Shown here one piece after another: positions 1 to 5,939 of a stretch of DNA of 5,939 nt (position 1 is the first letter of the stretch; every line of letters begins with the position of its first letter). A program made the position numbers and the translations under genes. The DNA is taken from NCBI GenBank assembly GCA_004298075.1, contig SCRK01000068.1:1-5939 (forward strand), given 5' to 3'. This stretch comes from a bacterium. Lineage in GTDB: Bacteria; Omnitrophota; Gorgyraeia; Gygaellales; Profunditerraquicolaceae. Under the pieces are notes generated by a model. It was given only the letters and a program-made list of their open reading frames with translations. It was not told the origin of the DNA and ran no database searches.

Positions 1-575
1 GAAATACTGTCTAAAAGCTTCTGGTTATATTCAAGCTGCCTTGAGAGATCCTGTTTCTCGTTGCGCAGGCTGTTAAGGTCTATTTGCAGGGAGCTCTTTT
101 CCCTCTGCAATGAATCATTGCTTATCTGTAGATTCTTTAATTCCGTGCGTATGCTGGATACCTGCAGCTCCAGGCTGGTTTTTGCCTTAAGGATCTGGCC
201 CCAGTAAGCATCCGTACTCTGCGGGGCTGTTTCCTGACCTGAAGTACCGGCCCCTTCTTTCTCCTTATTCTCCTTTAGCCTTGCAACCAATTCATCCCTG
301 GTGCGGTTGGCCAGATCAAGCTTCCTCTGTAATTCATTGATCTCCTGCGTAGCCTTATCCTTATCATCCCTGAAGGTGTTGATCTTTACCTGGTTGGCCT
401 TTAATTCGCTCTCGATCCGGTCAACCTTGCTGATGAGGGTGGCGTTCTCGCTCTTTAAATCATTGCGTTCGCGCGTGAGCATCTGCTGGGAGCTGATTGC
501 CTGCATGAAAAGAAAAAGGCAGACCACGGAAAAACCTATCAGGCCGATGATGATTAATTTCGTCTTTTGATCCAT
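1..575 (-). CDS. Membrane-anchored coiled-coil protein, C-terminus off the left edge
   Basis: The frame is open without a stop from ATG at 575 to the window edge, giving 191 visible residues. Residues 1-6 are short and charged (MDQKTK). Residues 7-24 form one hydrophobic helix (LIIIGLIGFSVVCLFLFM) that fits an uncleaved N-terminal membrane anchor. Heptad-like, Glu/Lys/Gln/Leu-rich sequence follows at about 30-106, then a Gly/Thr/Pro-rich linker at about 107-126 containing DAYWGQ, then a second coiled coil from about 127 to the edge. The start lies 11 nt after the ROK stop codon, with a G-rich ribosome site (AGGGGGG) just upstream, so it is probably cotranscribed and perhaps translationally coupled with the regulator. 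I do not recognise a family. A structural or envelope-associated role is plausible, but no enzymatic motif is visible. The reading frame is certain; the function is not. Confidence 0.85.
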   Translation of the reverse strand, partial: MDQKTKLIIIGLIGFSVVCLFLFMQAISSQQMLTRERNDLKSENATLISKVDRIESELKANQVKINTFRDDKDKATQEINELQRKLDLANRTRDELVARLKENKEKEGAGTSGQETAPQSTDAYWGQILKAKTSLELQVSSIRTELKNLQISNDSLQREKSSLQIDLNSLRNEKQDLSRQLEYNQKLLDSI

Positions 576-586
576 AATCCCCCCTG

Positions 587-1819
587 TTATAATTGGGCGA
601 ATACCCTCTCCAAAACAAAACTTGCCGCGCCCATGGCTACGGCATTCTCCCTTAACTGGGAATAAGCTATTTTTAAATCTACGTTCGCTTCATGAAAGGA
701 CCAGTCCCTGACCGTAGACCTTATCTTATTTAAAAAATCCTCACCCGCCTCTTCAAATCCTCCTCCGATAACCACCACCTGCGGGTTAAGCAGATTCACT
801 AGAAAACTGATCTTGATCCCCAGCCTTTTGGCCGCCCCCTCTAAAACAGAAACGGCGGTTTCATTTTTAAGGCGAGCCGCGATAAAGACGTTTTTTAGAT
901 CAAGGTTCTCCATGCCGCATGAGGCAATGCGGAAAAAATCTTCCGCCTTTTCTTTATCTTTAAGCAATATCCCTTTTACCTCATCAACAATACCCAGGTC
1001 AACCTCCCAGCGTTTGATAAAACACGGGGCACCGCTTGCGCAGGCAAAAAGGTCCTGCTCTTTATAATTATACACGGATACCTCGCCGGCATAACCCTGT
1101 GACCCGCGGTAAACATCCCCGTTGATCATGATGCCGCATCCTACACCGGAAAACATGTAAAGAACGTTTTTATAGTCCTGCTCTAAGCCCAGCCAGTATT
1201 CCCCGGAGCAGGCGCTTGTGGCGTCATTCTCGATCAGGGTCGGCAGGTTAAATTCTTTCTCCATCAGATCTTTTAAAGGTATATCTACCGAGGCATAGGT
1301 ATAATAATGGTCCATCTTCTGCGGCCAATGGACTGAGCCGCTCTTCTTGTTGATCAAGCCGGCGATACCTACGCCGATACCTTTTATATTCGCGGCATAA
1401 CCCTTAGAGCGCCTCAGGATCTCACGCACGATCTCTAATAGGCATTCGGAAACTTCTCTCACCGACGCCTGGGGCCGGGCGATCTGGGTCTTGGTGATGA
1501 TATTGCCCTTTAGATCCACGAGCAACCCGACCATATTCATCAGGTTCAGCCCCACCCCGATAGCAAATCCTCCGGCCGGATTCAGGTCCAAGAGGACCGG
1601 CCGCCTGCCGCCTTCGGATACATCGAGCTCCTTTTCATAAACCAGGTTGCGCTTGACAAAATCATCGATGTAGCTGGAGATAGTCACTACATTTATACCC
1701 ATCTCATGAGAGATATCAGGGCGGCTTATCGGCCCCTGCCTGCGCAAGATATCCAGCATTTCAATATTGCGCTTTTCTTTTTCGCTGAAAGACTCTTTTT
1801 GCAGATCCAGTGTGTGCAT
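587..1819 (-). CDS. ROK-family transcriptional regulator
   Basis: A 410-residue protein with the usual NagC/Mlc/XylR architecture and length. Residues about 17-62 form a winged helix-turn-helix (RRQGPISRPDISHEMGINVV, then a recognition-helix region). Residues about 84-405 are a ROK sugar-kinase-like fold, with GIGVGIAGLI (147-156), IENDA (196-200, retaining the kinase-type Asp), GVGCGI (225-230), GYAGEVSV (242-249) and NPQVVVIGGG (345-354). The N-terminal DxGGT phosphate loop of ROK kinases is replaced by GVGLNLMNM. The zinc motif (His after GEIG, then CxCGxxGC) is degraded to GEVSV and CASGAPC. It is therefore probably a repressor with little or no kinase activity, possibly sensing a sugar or sugar phosphate; the ligand cannot be read from sequence. 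ATG at 1819 has only a weak AAGG 12 nt upstream, but no better in-frame start exists and the promoter fits. It is the first gene of a unit with the downstream coiled-coil gene. Confidence 0.9.
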   Translation of the reverse strand: MHTLDLQKESFSEKEKRNIEMLDILRRQGPISRPDISHEMGINVVTISSYIDDFVKRNLVYEKELDVSEGGRRPVLLDLNPAGGFAIGVGLNLMNMVGLLVDLKGNIITKTQIARPQASVREVSECLLEIVREILRRSKGYAANIKGIGVGIAGLINKKSGSVHWPQKMDHYYTYASVDIPLKDLMEKEFNLPTLIENDATSACSGEYWLGLEQDYKNVLYMFSGVGCGIMINGDVYRGSQGYAGEVSVYNYKEQDLFACASGAPCFIKRWEVDLGIVDEVKGILLKDKEKAEDFFRIASCGMENLDLKNVFIAARLKNETAVSVLEGAAKRLGIKISFLVNLLNPQVVVIGGGFEEAGEDFLNKIRSTVRDWSFHEANVDLKIAYSQLRENAVAMGAASFVLERVFAQL

Positions 1820-1826
1820 AGGATGG

Positions 1827-1843
1827 AAGAACCTTTTGTTCTT
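1827..1843 (-). promoter_or_regulatory. Small inverted repeat in the ROK 5' leader
   Basis: On the coding strand AAGAAC-N5-GTTCTT is a perfect 6-bp inverted repeat ending 7 nt before the ATG. As RNA it would be a small hairpin covering the only AAGG-like ribosome site. It could modulate translation or be a second protein site; it could also be chance. Confidence 0.3.
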
Positions 1844-1846
1844 GAG

Positions 1847-1869
1847 AGATAAATAGAAAATATTTATCT
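1847..1869 (-). promoter_or_regulatory. Candidate ROK autoregulatory operator
   Basis: The coding strand shows a perfect 9-bp inverted repeat, AGATAAATA-N5-TATTTATCT. It begins 2 nt downstream of the -10 box and covers the predicted transcription start. AT-rich palindromes at or near the promoter are typical of NagC/Mlc-type ROK regulators, and the next gene encodes one. Repression by occlusion is inferred. The palindrome is seen directly; the binding protein is not. Confidence 0.55.
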
Positions 1870-1871
1870 TA

Positions 1872-1900
1872 TTTATACTACTAAAGAAAGCTTAAGTCAA
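1872..1900 (-). promoter_or_regulatory. Sigma70-like promoter of the ROK gene
   Basis: On the minus strand the -35 TTGACT (1895-1900, 5 of 6 to consensus) and the -10 TATAAA (1872-1877, 5 of 6) are separated by exactly 17 nt. The predicted start near 1865 gives a leader of about 45 nt before the ATG at 1819. This is the best promoter match in the left half and lies just beyond the palindrome at 1918-1972. Confidence 0.75.
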
Positions 1901-1917
1901 GTATTTTTAAGAGGTAA

Positions 1918-1972
1918 GAGAAATGGGGTCAGAATTATTTTTCCTGCAAAAATAATTCTGACCCCATTTCTC
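1918..1972. repeat. REP-like palindrome, perfect 25-bp stem with 5-nt loop
   Basis: The arms 1918-1942 and 1948-1972 are perfect reverse complements, with loop CCTGC at 1943-1947. The arm contains AAATGGGGTCAGAATTATT. The same arm recurs at 2742-2763 and at both sides of 3450-3515. It sits 23 nt beyond the stop codon of the RAYT gene and 17 nt upstream of the ROK -35 box. RAYT proteins act on palindromic REP sequences, so this is probably a substrate or end of the element. As RNA it would be a strong hairpin that could end or protect the transposase transcript. No T-run follows it on the minus strand. Confidence 0.9.
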
Positions 1973-1984
1973 CTGGCCCCATTT
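1973..1984. repeat. Partial second copy of the palindrome arm end
   Basis: The 12 nt CTGGCCCCATTT match CTGACCCCATTT at 1958-1969 with one mismatch, as a direct repeat offset by 15 bp directly outside the palindrome. It may be a remnant of an earlier copy or a target-like short repeat left by insertion. It is short, so the call is tentative. Confidence 0.4.
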
Positions 1985-1995
1985 TTGAAGCAAAA

Positions 1996-2688
1996 TTATT
2001 TTCCAGCGTTCGGTCTGCCTATAGGCCTTATAGTAATTTCTCTATGTACGAGCTGTTCTATTTGCGCCTTAAAAGCTACGCCGCCTACTATACCATTTTT
2101 ATTAGTCATTTCTCTAAGAAGTTTCAACATGGACTCTGGCATTATGTTCTGGAGGAATTGACGGTATTTAACCTGGCGCTCCCCTAAATTACAGCCTATG
2201 CTATCGTACCATGAATCCATGTCCACAATAGGATCTTTTTCGCCAAACGCCCTAACCCGATAGCTTGACCAACGGTATAATTCCGGAGAACTCCCTAGGC
2301 CTGCCCTTACAGGATTCATTTCAATATAACGAAGGCAGCTTAAGAAATATGATTCTTTATCAATTAATGAAGACTTAAAACGACCTTCCCAAAGAGTACC
2401 TGAACGCTTATACTTATTATTGACATAACGAACATACTTAGCGCCTACCAGTTTTATCAATAAACTGATATTATTCTCTTCTTTTTTAGGTTCAACAAGC
2501 AAGTGAAAATGGTTGGGCATCAGACAATAGCTATAAATGAGGCAGGGATGCTTAATTTTTGCTTCTTGGAGGACCTCTAAAAAGAAGAGGTAATCCTTAT
2601 CTCTCAAGAATATTGGAATTCTGTTGTTGCCTCGCTGGACTACATGACAAGGCACATCAAGTACAAATAAACGGGGTCTTCTGGCCAT
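1996..2688 (-). CDS. REP-associated tyrosine transposase (RAYT, Y1/HUH family)
   Basis: A 230-residue protein of the IS200-like Y1 transposase family, single-strand nucleases that cut and join DNA through a phosphotyrosine. Visible hallmarks are CHVVQRGNNR (14-23), the HUH metal-binding motif MPNHFHLLVEP with H60 and H62, the block KYKRSGTLWEGRFKSSLID (92-110), RYIEMNPVRAG (120-130) with Y121 as the likely nucleophile, WSSYR (140-144), and the C-terminal RAYT-type tail GGVAFKAQIEQLV...RPIGRP (202-226). Length and motifs are complete, so it looks intact. AAGGAG (2698-2703) lies 9 nt before the ATG. No clear promoter of its own is seen, so it may be read from the pilin transcript. The palindromes at 1918-1972, 2742-2763 and 3450-3515 are its probable DNA targets. 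Members of this family tend to be vertically kept, domesticated enzymes rather than free-spreading insertion sequences. Confidence 0.93.
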   Translation of the reverse strand: MARRPRLFVLDVPCHVVQRGNNRIPIFLRDKDYLFFLEVLQEAKIKHPCLIYSYCLMPNHFHLLVEPKKEENNISLLIKLVGAKYVRYVNNKYKRSGTLWEGRFKSSLIDKESYFLSCLRYIEMNPVRAGLGSSPELYRWSSYRVRAFGEKDPIVDMDSWYDSIGCNLGERQVKYRQFLQNIMPESMLKLLREMTNKNGIVGGVAFKAQIEQLVHREITIRPIGRPNAGK

Positions 2689-2741
2689 AAAAAATCTCTC
2701 CTTCTGCTATCAATAGACGCAAAGGGAGAGAAAATCTAACT

Positions 2742-2763
2742 AAAAATAATTCTGACCCCGTTT
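2742..2763. repeat. REP-like half-site upstream of the RAYT gene
   Basis: These 22 nt match the right arm 1948-1969 of the downstream palindrome with a single mismatch (G for A at 2760). No complementary arm lies nearby, so this is a single site that cannot form the hairpin locally. It lies 53 nt before the transposase start and 24 nt after the pilin stop codon. Confidence 0.8.
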
Positions 2764-2770
2764 TCATTTT

Positions 2771-2786
2771 CTGGCTAACCTGCCAG
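2771..2786. repeat. Short inverted repeat just after the pilin stop codon
   Basis: CTGGC-N6-GCCAG, a 5-bp stem with a 6-nt loop, begins 1 nt after the pilin stop codon. On the transcribed strand it is followed by A-rich sequence rather than a T-run, so it is not a convincing intrinsic terminator. Read-through into the transposase gene seems possible. Confidence 0.35.
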
Positions 2787-2787
2787 T

Positions 2788-3366
<579 letters not shown>

Positions 3367-3402
3367 TATGGCTTATAGTGTTAAGTTGTGGTTCTGTAGT
3401 AG

Positions 3403-3431
3403 ATTATACTATTCTTTTAATATATAGGCAA
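3403..3431 (-). promoter_or_regulatory. Sigma70-like promoter of the pilin gene
   Basis: On the minus strand, TTGCCT (3426-3431) and a perfect TATAAT (3403-3408) are separated by exactly 17 nt. Transcription would start near 3396, leaving a leader of roughly 30 nt before ATG 3366. This gives the pilin its own transcription start, separate from the upstream hydrolase/TPR operon, and supports the assigned start upstream of the repeat tract. Confidence 0.7.
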
Positions 3432-3449
3432 TGTTCTTTAAAAGGTTGT

Positions 3450-3515
3450 AAAAATGGGGTCAGAATTATTTATTAATTGGTTGTTGCCGTAATAAATAAT
3501 TCTGACCCCATTTTT
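3450..3515. repeat. REP-like palindrome, perfect 26-bp stem with 14-nt loop; possible terminator of the TPR operon
   Basis: Arms 3450-3475 and 3490-3515 are perfect reverse complements around loop 3476-3489. The inner core AAATGGGGTCAGAATTATT is the same as in the palindrome at 1918-1972, while loop and stem ends differ. The outer base pair touches the stop codon of the TPR gene (3515-3517). On the minus strand the hairpin ends in CCCCATTTTT, so it could act as a terminator for that operon, though the T-run is part of the stem. It is probably a further target copy of the neighbouring RAYT. Confidence 0.9.
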
Positions 3516-5056
3516 TAATGCACGTCAACCATTATAAATGAATGATCCACGATACCCGCTGGTGAGACTATGATCAAGTTTATCTCTTTTGTTCCGGGAT
3601 CGGAATAAGCGCCCTGGAAACTCCCGCTGTTCAACTGCGGGGCAGCTCCTCCCAGGTTTCCTGACCAGAGATATTGCAGCTCTACCGGATTACAGCCGCT
3701 CTCCGGCATACCGGAAGAAGATGAAACAGTTACCTTCTGCCCTTTTTCCAATATATAAACGGAGGATTGCAACGCGGATTTGCCGGCCTCTAAGGAAATA
3801 TCCTGATTTTTAAAGGCGAGGTCCAGGAATGTTTTCAAATTATATTCCAGAGGTTTATTATCGCTGATCTCTTTAAGCCTTTCTTTGGCCAGGCCCACCG
3901 TCATCTGCTGATTATCCCCGGCGGTATTGATCAGGGCATCATAGTAACCCTTGGCCTTGGCTAAATCACCTTCCCACTGCGCCAATAAACCCAATTGATA
4001 AAAACTGGATATCACCTGCGGGCTAATCGTTGATTTAGCGGTAAGTTTCTCGAAATAAATCCTGGCTTCCTTGATATCTCCCAATACATAGGCGTTGATC
4101 ATGGCGATCTTATAAACAGCTTCATCAAAATATTTTGCATCGGGATAGAGCCGGATAAGTTGCAAATAGAGCTGGACGGCATTCTTGTAATCCTGCATTT
4201 TCTCTAAGTTAAAGGCGCGCAAATAGATTGTCTCCTGGTTAAAAGCATTCTTGGCGCCTAATGCTTCAATTTTCGCGAAGATCTTCTCCGCGTAGGCCAT
4301 ATCATATAAACCTGTACTCTTGTACGCGAAGAGGCTTGCGATCTGGAATAATTCCGGGACGAGTTGATCGGCAGTAAGTGATTTGGAGATTATTTCTATA
4401 TAAATATCATAGACTGTTTCGGACAACTCTAAATTTCCCTCATTATAAAACCCTTGCGCCGCTGACTTAAGCTGGCTATCCGACATTTTTCCCGAGACAA
4501 GCTTATCCACATAAAGTTTATAAAGCTGGCGGGCCTGCGCCTTTTGGCCGTAGCTGGAAATGGTGTCGGCGGTATCCTTGATCAACTGCGGTTCCTGGGC
4601 CTGCCGGCTATAGGCATTTGTATCCGCCAATAGTTGGTCTAATGCAGATTCGGCAAAGGCATCCTGCTGCCCCTGATGAAACTGCCAAAGCAAGAGCCTG
4701 GCTTTGACCTTAAGGCAATCGCCGGCTTTAGTTTCCTCAATTACCTTGCCGGCATTATCCACTATCTGATCGCGGTAAGCATTGCCGCTGGCGAAATATT
4801 CATCCCAGGATTGCTTTTCCTCCAGATATTTAAGCTGCAGGTAACGGGTAAGCGCCTTATAATAATTAAGGCATGGCTGGGTAAGCTTCTCTTTGCCTTT
4901 GGGCTTATTGAGAAAATCCATAAATCCGGCATACTGGTTATCCTTAAGATATTTAGCTTTCAGCTCTTCAAGGCTCGGGCAGCAGGAAGCTCCGGCAGCT
5001 TGAGTCCATAAAAATATACCGAGAATAAATGCTGCAGCTCTCAAAATAAGTGACAT
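3515..5056 (-). CDS. Secreted tetratricopeptide-repeat protein with C-terminal beta domain
   Basis: A 513-residue protein. Residues 1-23 form a signal peptide (MSLILRAAAFILGIFLWTQA, then AGA and Ser), with signal peptidase I cleavage likely near Ala23. A Cys pair follows (25-26), but the -3 residue is Gly, so a lipobox is weak. The body is alpha-helical. At least three TPR-like repeats are readable at about 274-307 (FNQETIYLRAFNLEKMQDYKNAVQLYL...), 308-341 and 349-382, with less regular helical hairpins before them. Residues about 430-513 are beta-rich (VYILEKGQKVTVSSSSG, QYLWSGNLGG, EINLIIVSPAGIVDHSFIMV) and suggest a PKD/Ig-like fold. Such proteins usually act as periplasmic or outer-membrane-associated scaffolds; no named family is recognised. 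It starts 4 nt after the hydrolase stop, with AAGGAGG inside the hydrolase's last codons, so both are translated from one message. A role in handling an envelope or extracellular glycan together with the hydrolase is inferred only. Confidence 0.82.
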   Translation of the reverse strand: MSLILRAAAFILGIFLWTQAAGASCCPSLEELKAKYLKDNQYAGFMDFLNKPKGKEKLTQPCLNYYKALTRYLQLKYLEEKQSWDEYFASGNAYRDQIVDNAGKVIEETKAGDCLKVKARLLLWQFHQGQQDAFAESALDQLLADTNAYSRQAQEPQLIKDTADTISSYGQKAQARQLYKLYVDKLVSGKMSDSQLKSAAQGFYNEGNLELSETVYDIYIEIISKSLTADQLVPELFQIASLFAYKSTGLYDMAYAEKIFAKIEALGAKNAFNQETIYLRAFNLEKMQDYKNAVQLYLQLIRLYPDAKYFDEAVYKIAMINAYVLGDIKEARIYFEKLTAKSTISPQVISSFYQLGLLAQWEGDLAKAKGYYDALINTAGDNQQMTVGLAKERLKEISDNKPLEYNLKTFLDLAFKNQDISLEAGKSALQSSVYILEKGQKVTVSSSSGMPESGCNPVELQYLWSGNLGGAAPQLNSGSFQGAYSDPGTKEINLIIVSPAGIVDHSFIMVDVH

Positions 5057-5060
5057 GGGT

Positions 5061-5939
5061 TTAGCCTCCTTGAGATGCTTTCTTAGGCCCCGCTTTCTTC
5101 AGAACCGGGTGCTTCCAGAATTCCCGGATCACGTAATATGCCTTGCGCGGTACGCGTTTGTTTATGCCGTTCTCCAGCTGCGGGCTTAAGGCGACAATGC
5201 CGAACCATTCCTCATTCATATTCTTGTTGCCTTCGGCGCGGATATCAAAATAATAGCTGCCGTTAGACCAGCCGCTTTCAGTATTATGCACCGACCAACC
5301 TTGCGGGTTATCGGGATCATACTTCCACCACTCATCCGTCCATTCAAAAATCGTTCCTCCTATGCAATTACCCGCGCCCTTTTTATTGTTAGCCAGGTTT
5401 TCATATATCTGGCTCCACTGCGACTGGAGGAAAAATGCCTGCATATCCTGGTCCTCTTTCTTTAAATAAGCGTCATAACAATCCGCGCCAAATTCAGACA
5501 ATAACACCGGCTTATCGAATTCGGCCTTGATGGATTTAAAAAGATTCCCGAAGGTCCTGCCGCGGTAAATGATACAGGCGACAAAATCCACATCCTGGCA
5601 ATATTTATCGGCGGAGTCAAGGCCCACCAGCTCTCCGTTACCCAGGCCTACCGGATGCAGGGTGTCTATTTTATGTATTTCCTTGGATAGGTCATTAACG
5701 AATGAATAATAGATCCGGGCGCGTATGGCTTTTTGCTTTTGCGGATCAGCTTCGAGGTCCACCTCCGGGCTTGACCAGGGGTTGACATAACCAAGGCAGG
5801 AGTAATTATTTTCATTGCCCAGGATCCAGCCCAGGATCCCCGGCTCATCCTTATAATTATTGACCATTTCAATAACCTGCTTCTTTACCTTATCCTGAAA
5901 TTTCTTATCCCCATAAAAAGGGCAGGGATATTCCCAAAA
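5061..5939 (-). CDS. Glycoside hydrolase, GH2-like catalytic (beta/alpha)8 domain, N-terminus off the right edge
   Basis: The frame is open from 5939 to the stop at 5061 (292 visible residues). The ATG at 5867 is internal: 24 upstream codons remain open and continue the domain (QDKVKKQVIEMVNNYKDEPG), so the gene is incomplete at its 5' end. The catalytic pattern of clan GH-A retaining enzymes is present: WILGNEN, with the acid/base Glu at 5811-5813, and PVLLSEFGADCY, with the nucleophile Glu at 5493-5495, 106 residues apart. Also visible are IDTLHPVGLGNG, GGTIFEWTDEWWKYD near the end of the barrel, and MNEEWFGIVAL. This best fits the C-terminal barrel of GH2-like enzymes (beta-galactosidase, glucuronidase or mannosidase type). 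Substrate and any N-terminal sugar-binding domains or signal peptide lie outside the window. It is the upstream partner of the TPR gene. Another clan GH-A family cannot be excluded. Confidence 0.82.
   Translation of the reverse strand, partial: FWEYPCPFYGDKKFQDKVKKQVIEMVNNYKDEPGILGWILGNENNYSCLGYVNPWSSPEVDLEADPQKQKAIRARIYYSFVNDLSKEIHKIDTLHPVGLGNGELVGLDSADKYCQDVDFVACIIYRGRTFGNLFKSIKAEFDKPVLLSEFGADCYDAYLKKEDQDMQAFFLQSQWSQIYENLANNKKGAGNCIGGTIFEWTDEWWKYDPDNPQGWSVHNTESGWSNGSYYFDIRAEGNKNMNEEWFGIVALSPQLENGINKRVPRKAYYVIREFWKHPVLKKAGPKKASQGG
5065..5071 (-). promoter_or_regulatory. Shine-Dalgarno of the TPR gene, embedded in the hydrolase 3' end
   Basis: A full-strength AAGGAGG lies 8 nt before ATG 5056 and within the codons for the hydrolase's last residues (Gln-Gly-Gly). 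This fixes the start of the TPR gene and indicates translational coupling of the two genes. Confidence 0.85.

Larger units (their letters stand above)
1918..2763 (-). mobile_element. Putative RAYT unit: transposase gene bracketed by REP-like sites
   Basis: The transposase gene is bracketed by a complete palindrome downstream (1918-1972) and one arm of the same sequence upstream (2742-2763). In gene orientation the order is half-site, ribosome site, transposase, partial repeat, full palindrome. Sampled lines of this region look more AT-rich than the hydrolase gene. This resembles IS200/IS605-derived RAYT units, where a usually single-copy Y1 transposase is flanked by REP sequences. The exact cleavage ends cannot be set from one copy, so these limits mark only the outermost recognisable repeats. 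Confidence 0.55.

Noticed and set aside
301..570. 89-codon plus-strand open frame
   Set aside because: The opposite strand carries a continuous 191-codon frame with a membrane helix and coiled coils, so this is its shadow.
813..1067. 84-codon plus-strand open frame
   Set aside because: It is antisense to the ROK domain, which shows clear family motifs.
2771..2786. Intrinsic terminator after the pilin gene
   Set aside because: The stem is only 5 bp and is followed by A-rich, not T-rich, sequence on the transcribed strand.
4676..5011. 111-codon plus-strand open frame with hydrophobic stretches
   Set aside because: It is antisense to the signal peptide and helical part of the TPR protein, with no ribosome site or recognisable family.
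4975..5056. Lipoprotein lipobox in the TPR protein
   Set aside because: The residues before the first Cys are G-A-S, without the usual Leu or similar residue at -3, so signal peptidase I cleavage is more likely.
5666..5872. 68-codon minus-strand frame overlapping the hydrolase
   Set aside because: It is in another frame of the hydrolase catalytic region, which contains the GNEN motif and is open through the window edge.

Overview
All six protein genes in this 5.9 kb window lie on the minus strand, so they are described here from right to left. The gene mix is a glycoside hydrolase, a secreted TPR protein, a type IV pilin-like protein, a RAYT-type transposase with its palindromes, a ROK regulator and a membrane-anchored coiled-coil protein. 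With moderate GC, this resembles an uncultured Gram-negative-type bacterium such as Candidatus Omnitrophota. That placement is inference from style only; there is no rRNA or other phylogenetic marker here.

Right part (3515-5939): the catalytic barrel of a GH2-like (clan GH-A) glycoside hydrolase runs in from the right edge. It ends 4 nt before the start of a 513-residue secreted TPR protein whose Shine-Dalgarno lies inside the last hydrolase codons. The two are almost certainly one operon.

Middle (1918-3515): this is the unusual part. A RAYT-like Y1 transposase (HUH motif) is accompanied by three copies of one palindromic motif, core GGGGTCAGAATTATT: a perfect 25-bp-stem palindrome downstream of it, a half-site upstream, and a perfect 26-bp-stem palindrome beyond the neighbouring gene. 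That neighbour encodes a type IV pilin-like prepilin. Its leader contains an uninterrupted (CT)13 tract in the coding strand, between the only usable ATG and the prepilin cleavage site. A change of one repeat unit either way gives an immediate or near-immediate stop, so the gene looks like a contingency (phase-variable) locus. A promoter with a perfect -10 supports the ATG.

Left part (1-1900): a ROK-family repressor is preceded by a strong sigma70-like promoter. A near-perfect AT-rich palindrome sits at the predicted transcription start, a natural candidate for an autoregulatory operator. The ROK protein appears to have lost the kinase phosphate loop and the usual zinc ligands. It is followed after 11 nt by a coiled-coil membrane protein that runs off the left edge.

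No tRNA, rRNA or CRISPR array was seen, and no gene-free stretch exceeds 300 bases. The largest gaps, 1820-1995 and 3367-3514, hold the promoters and palindromes listed.
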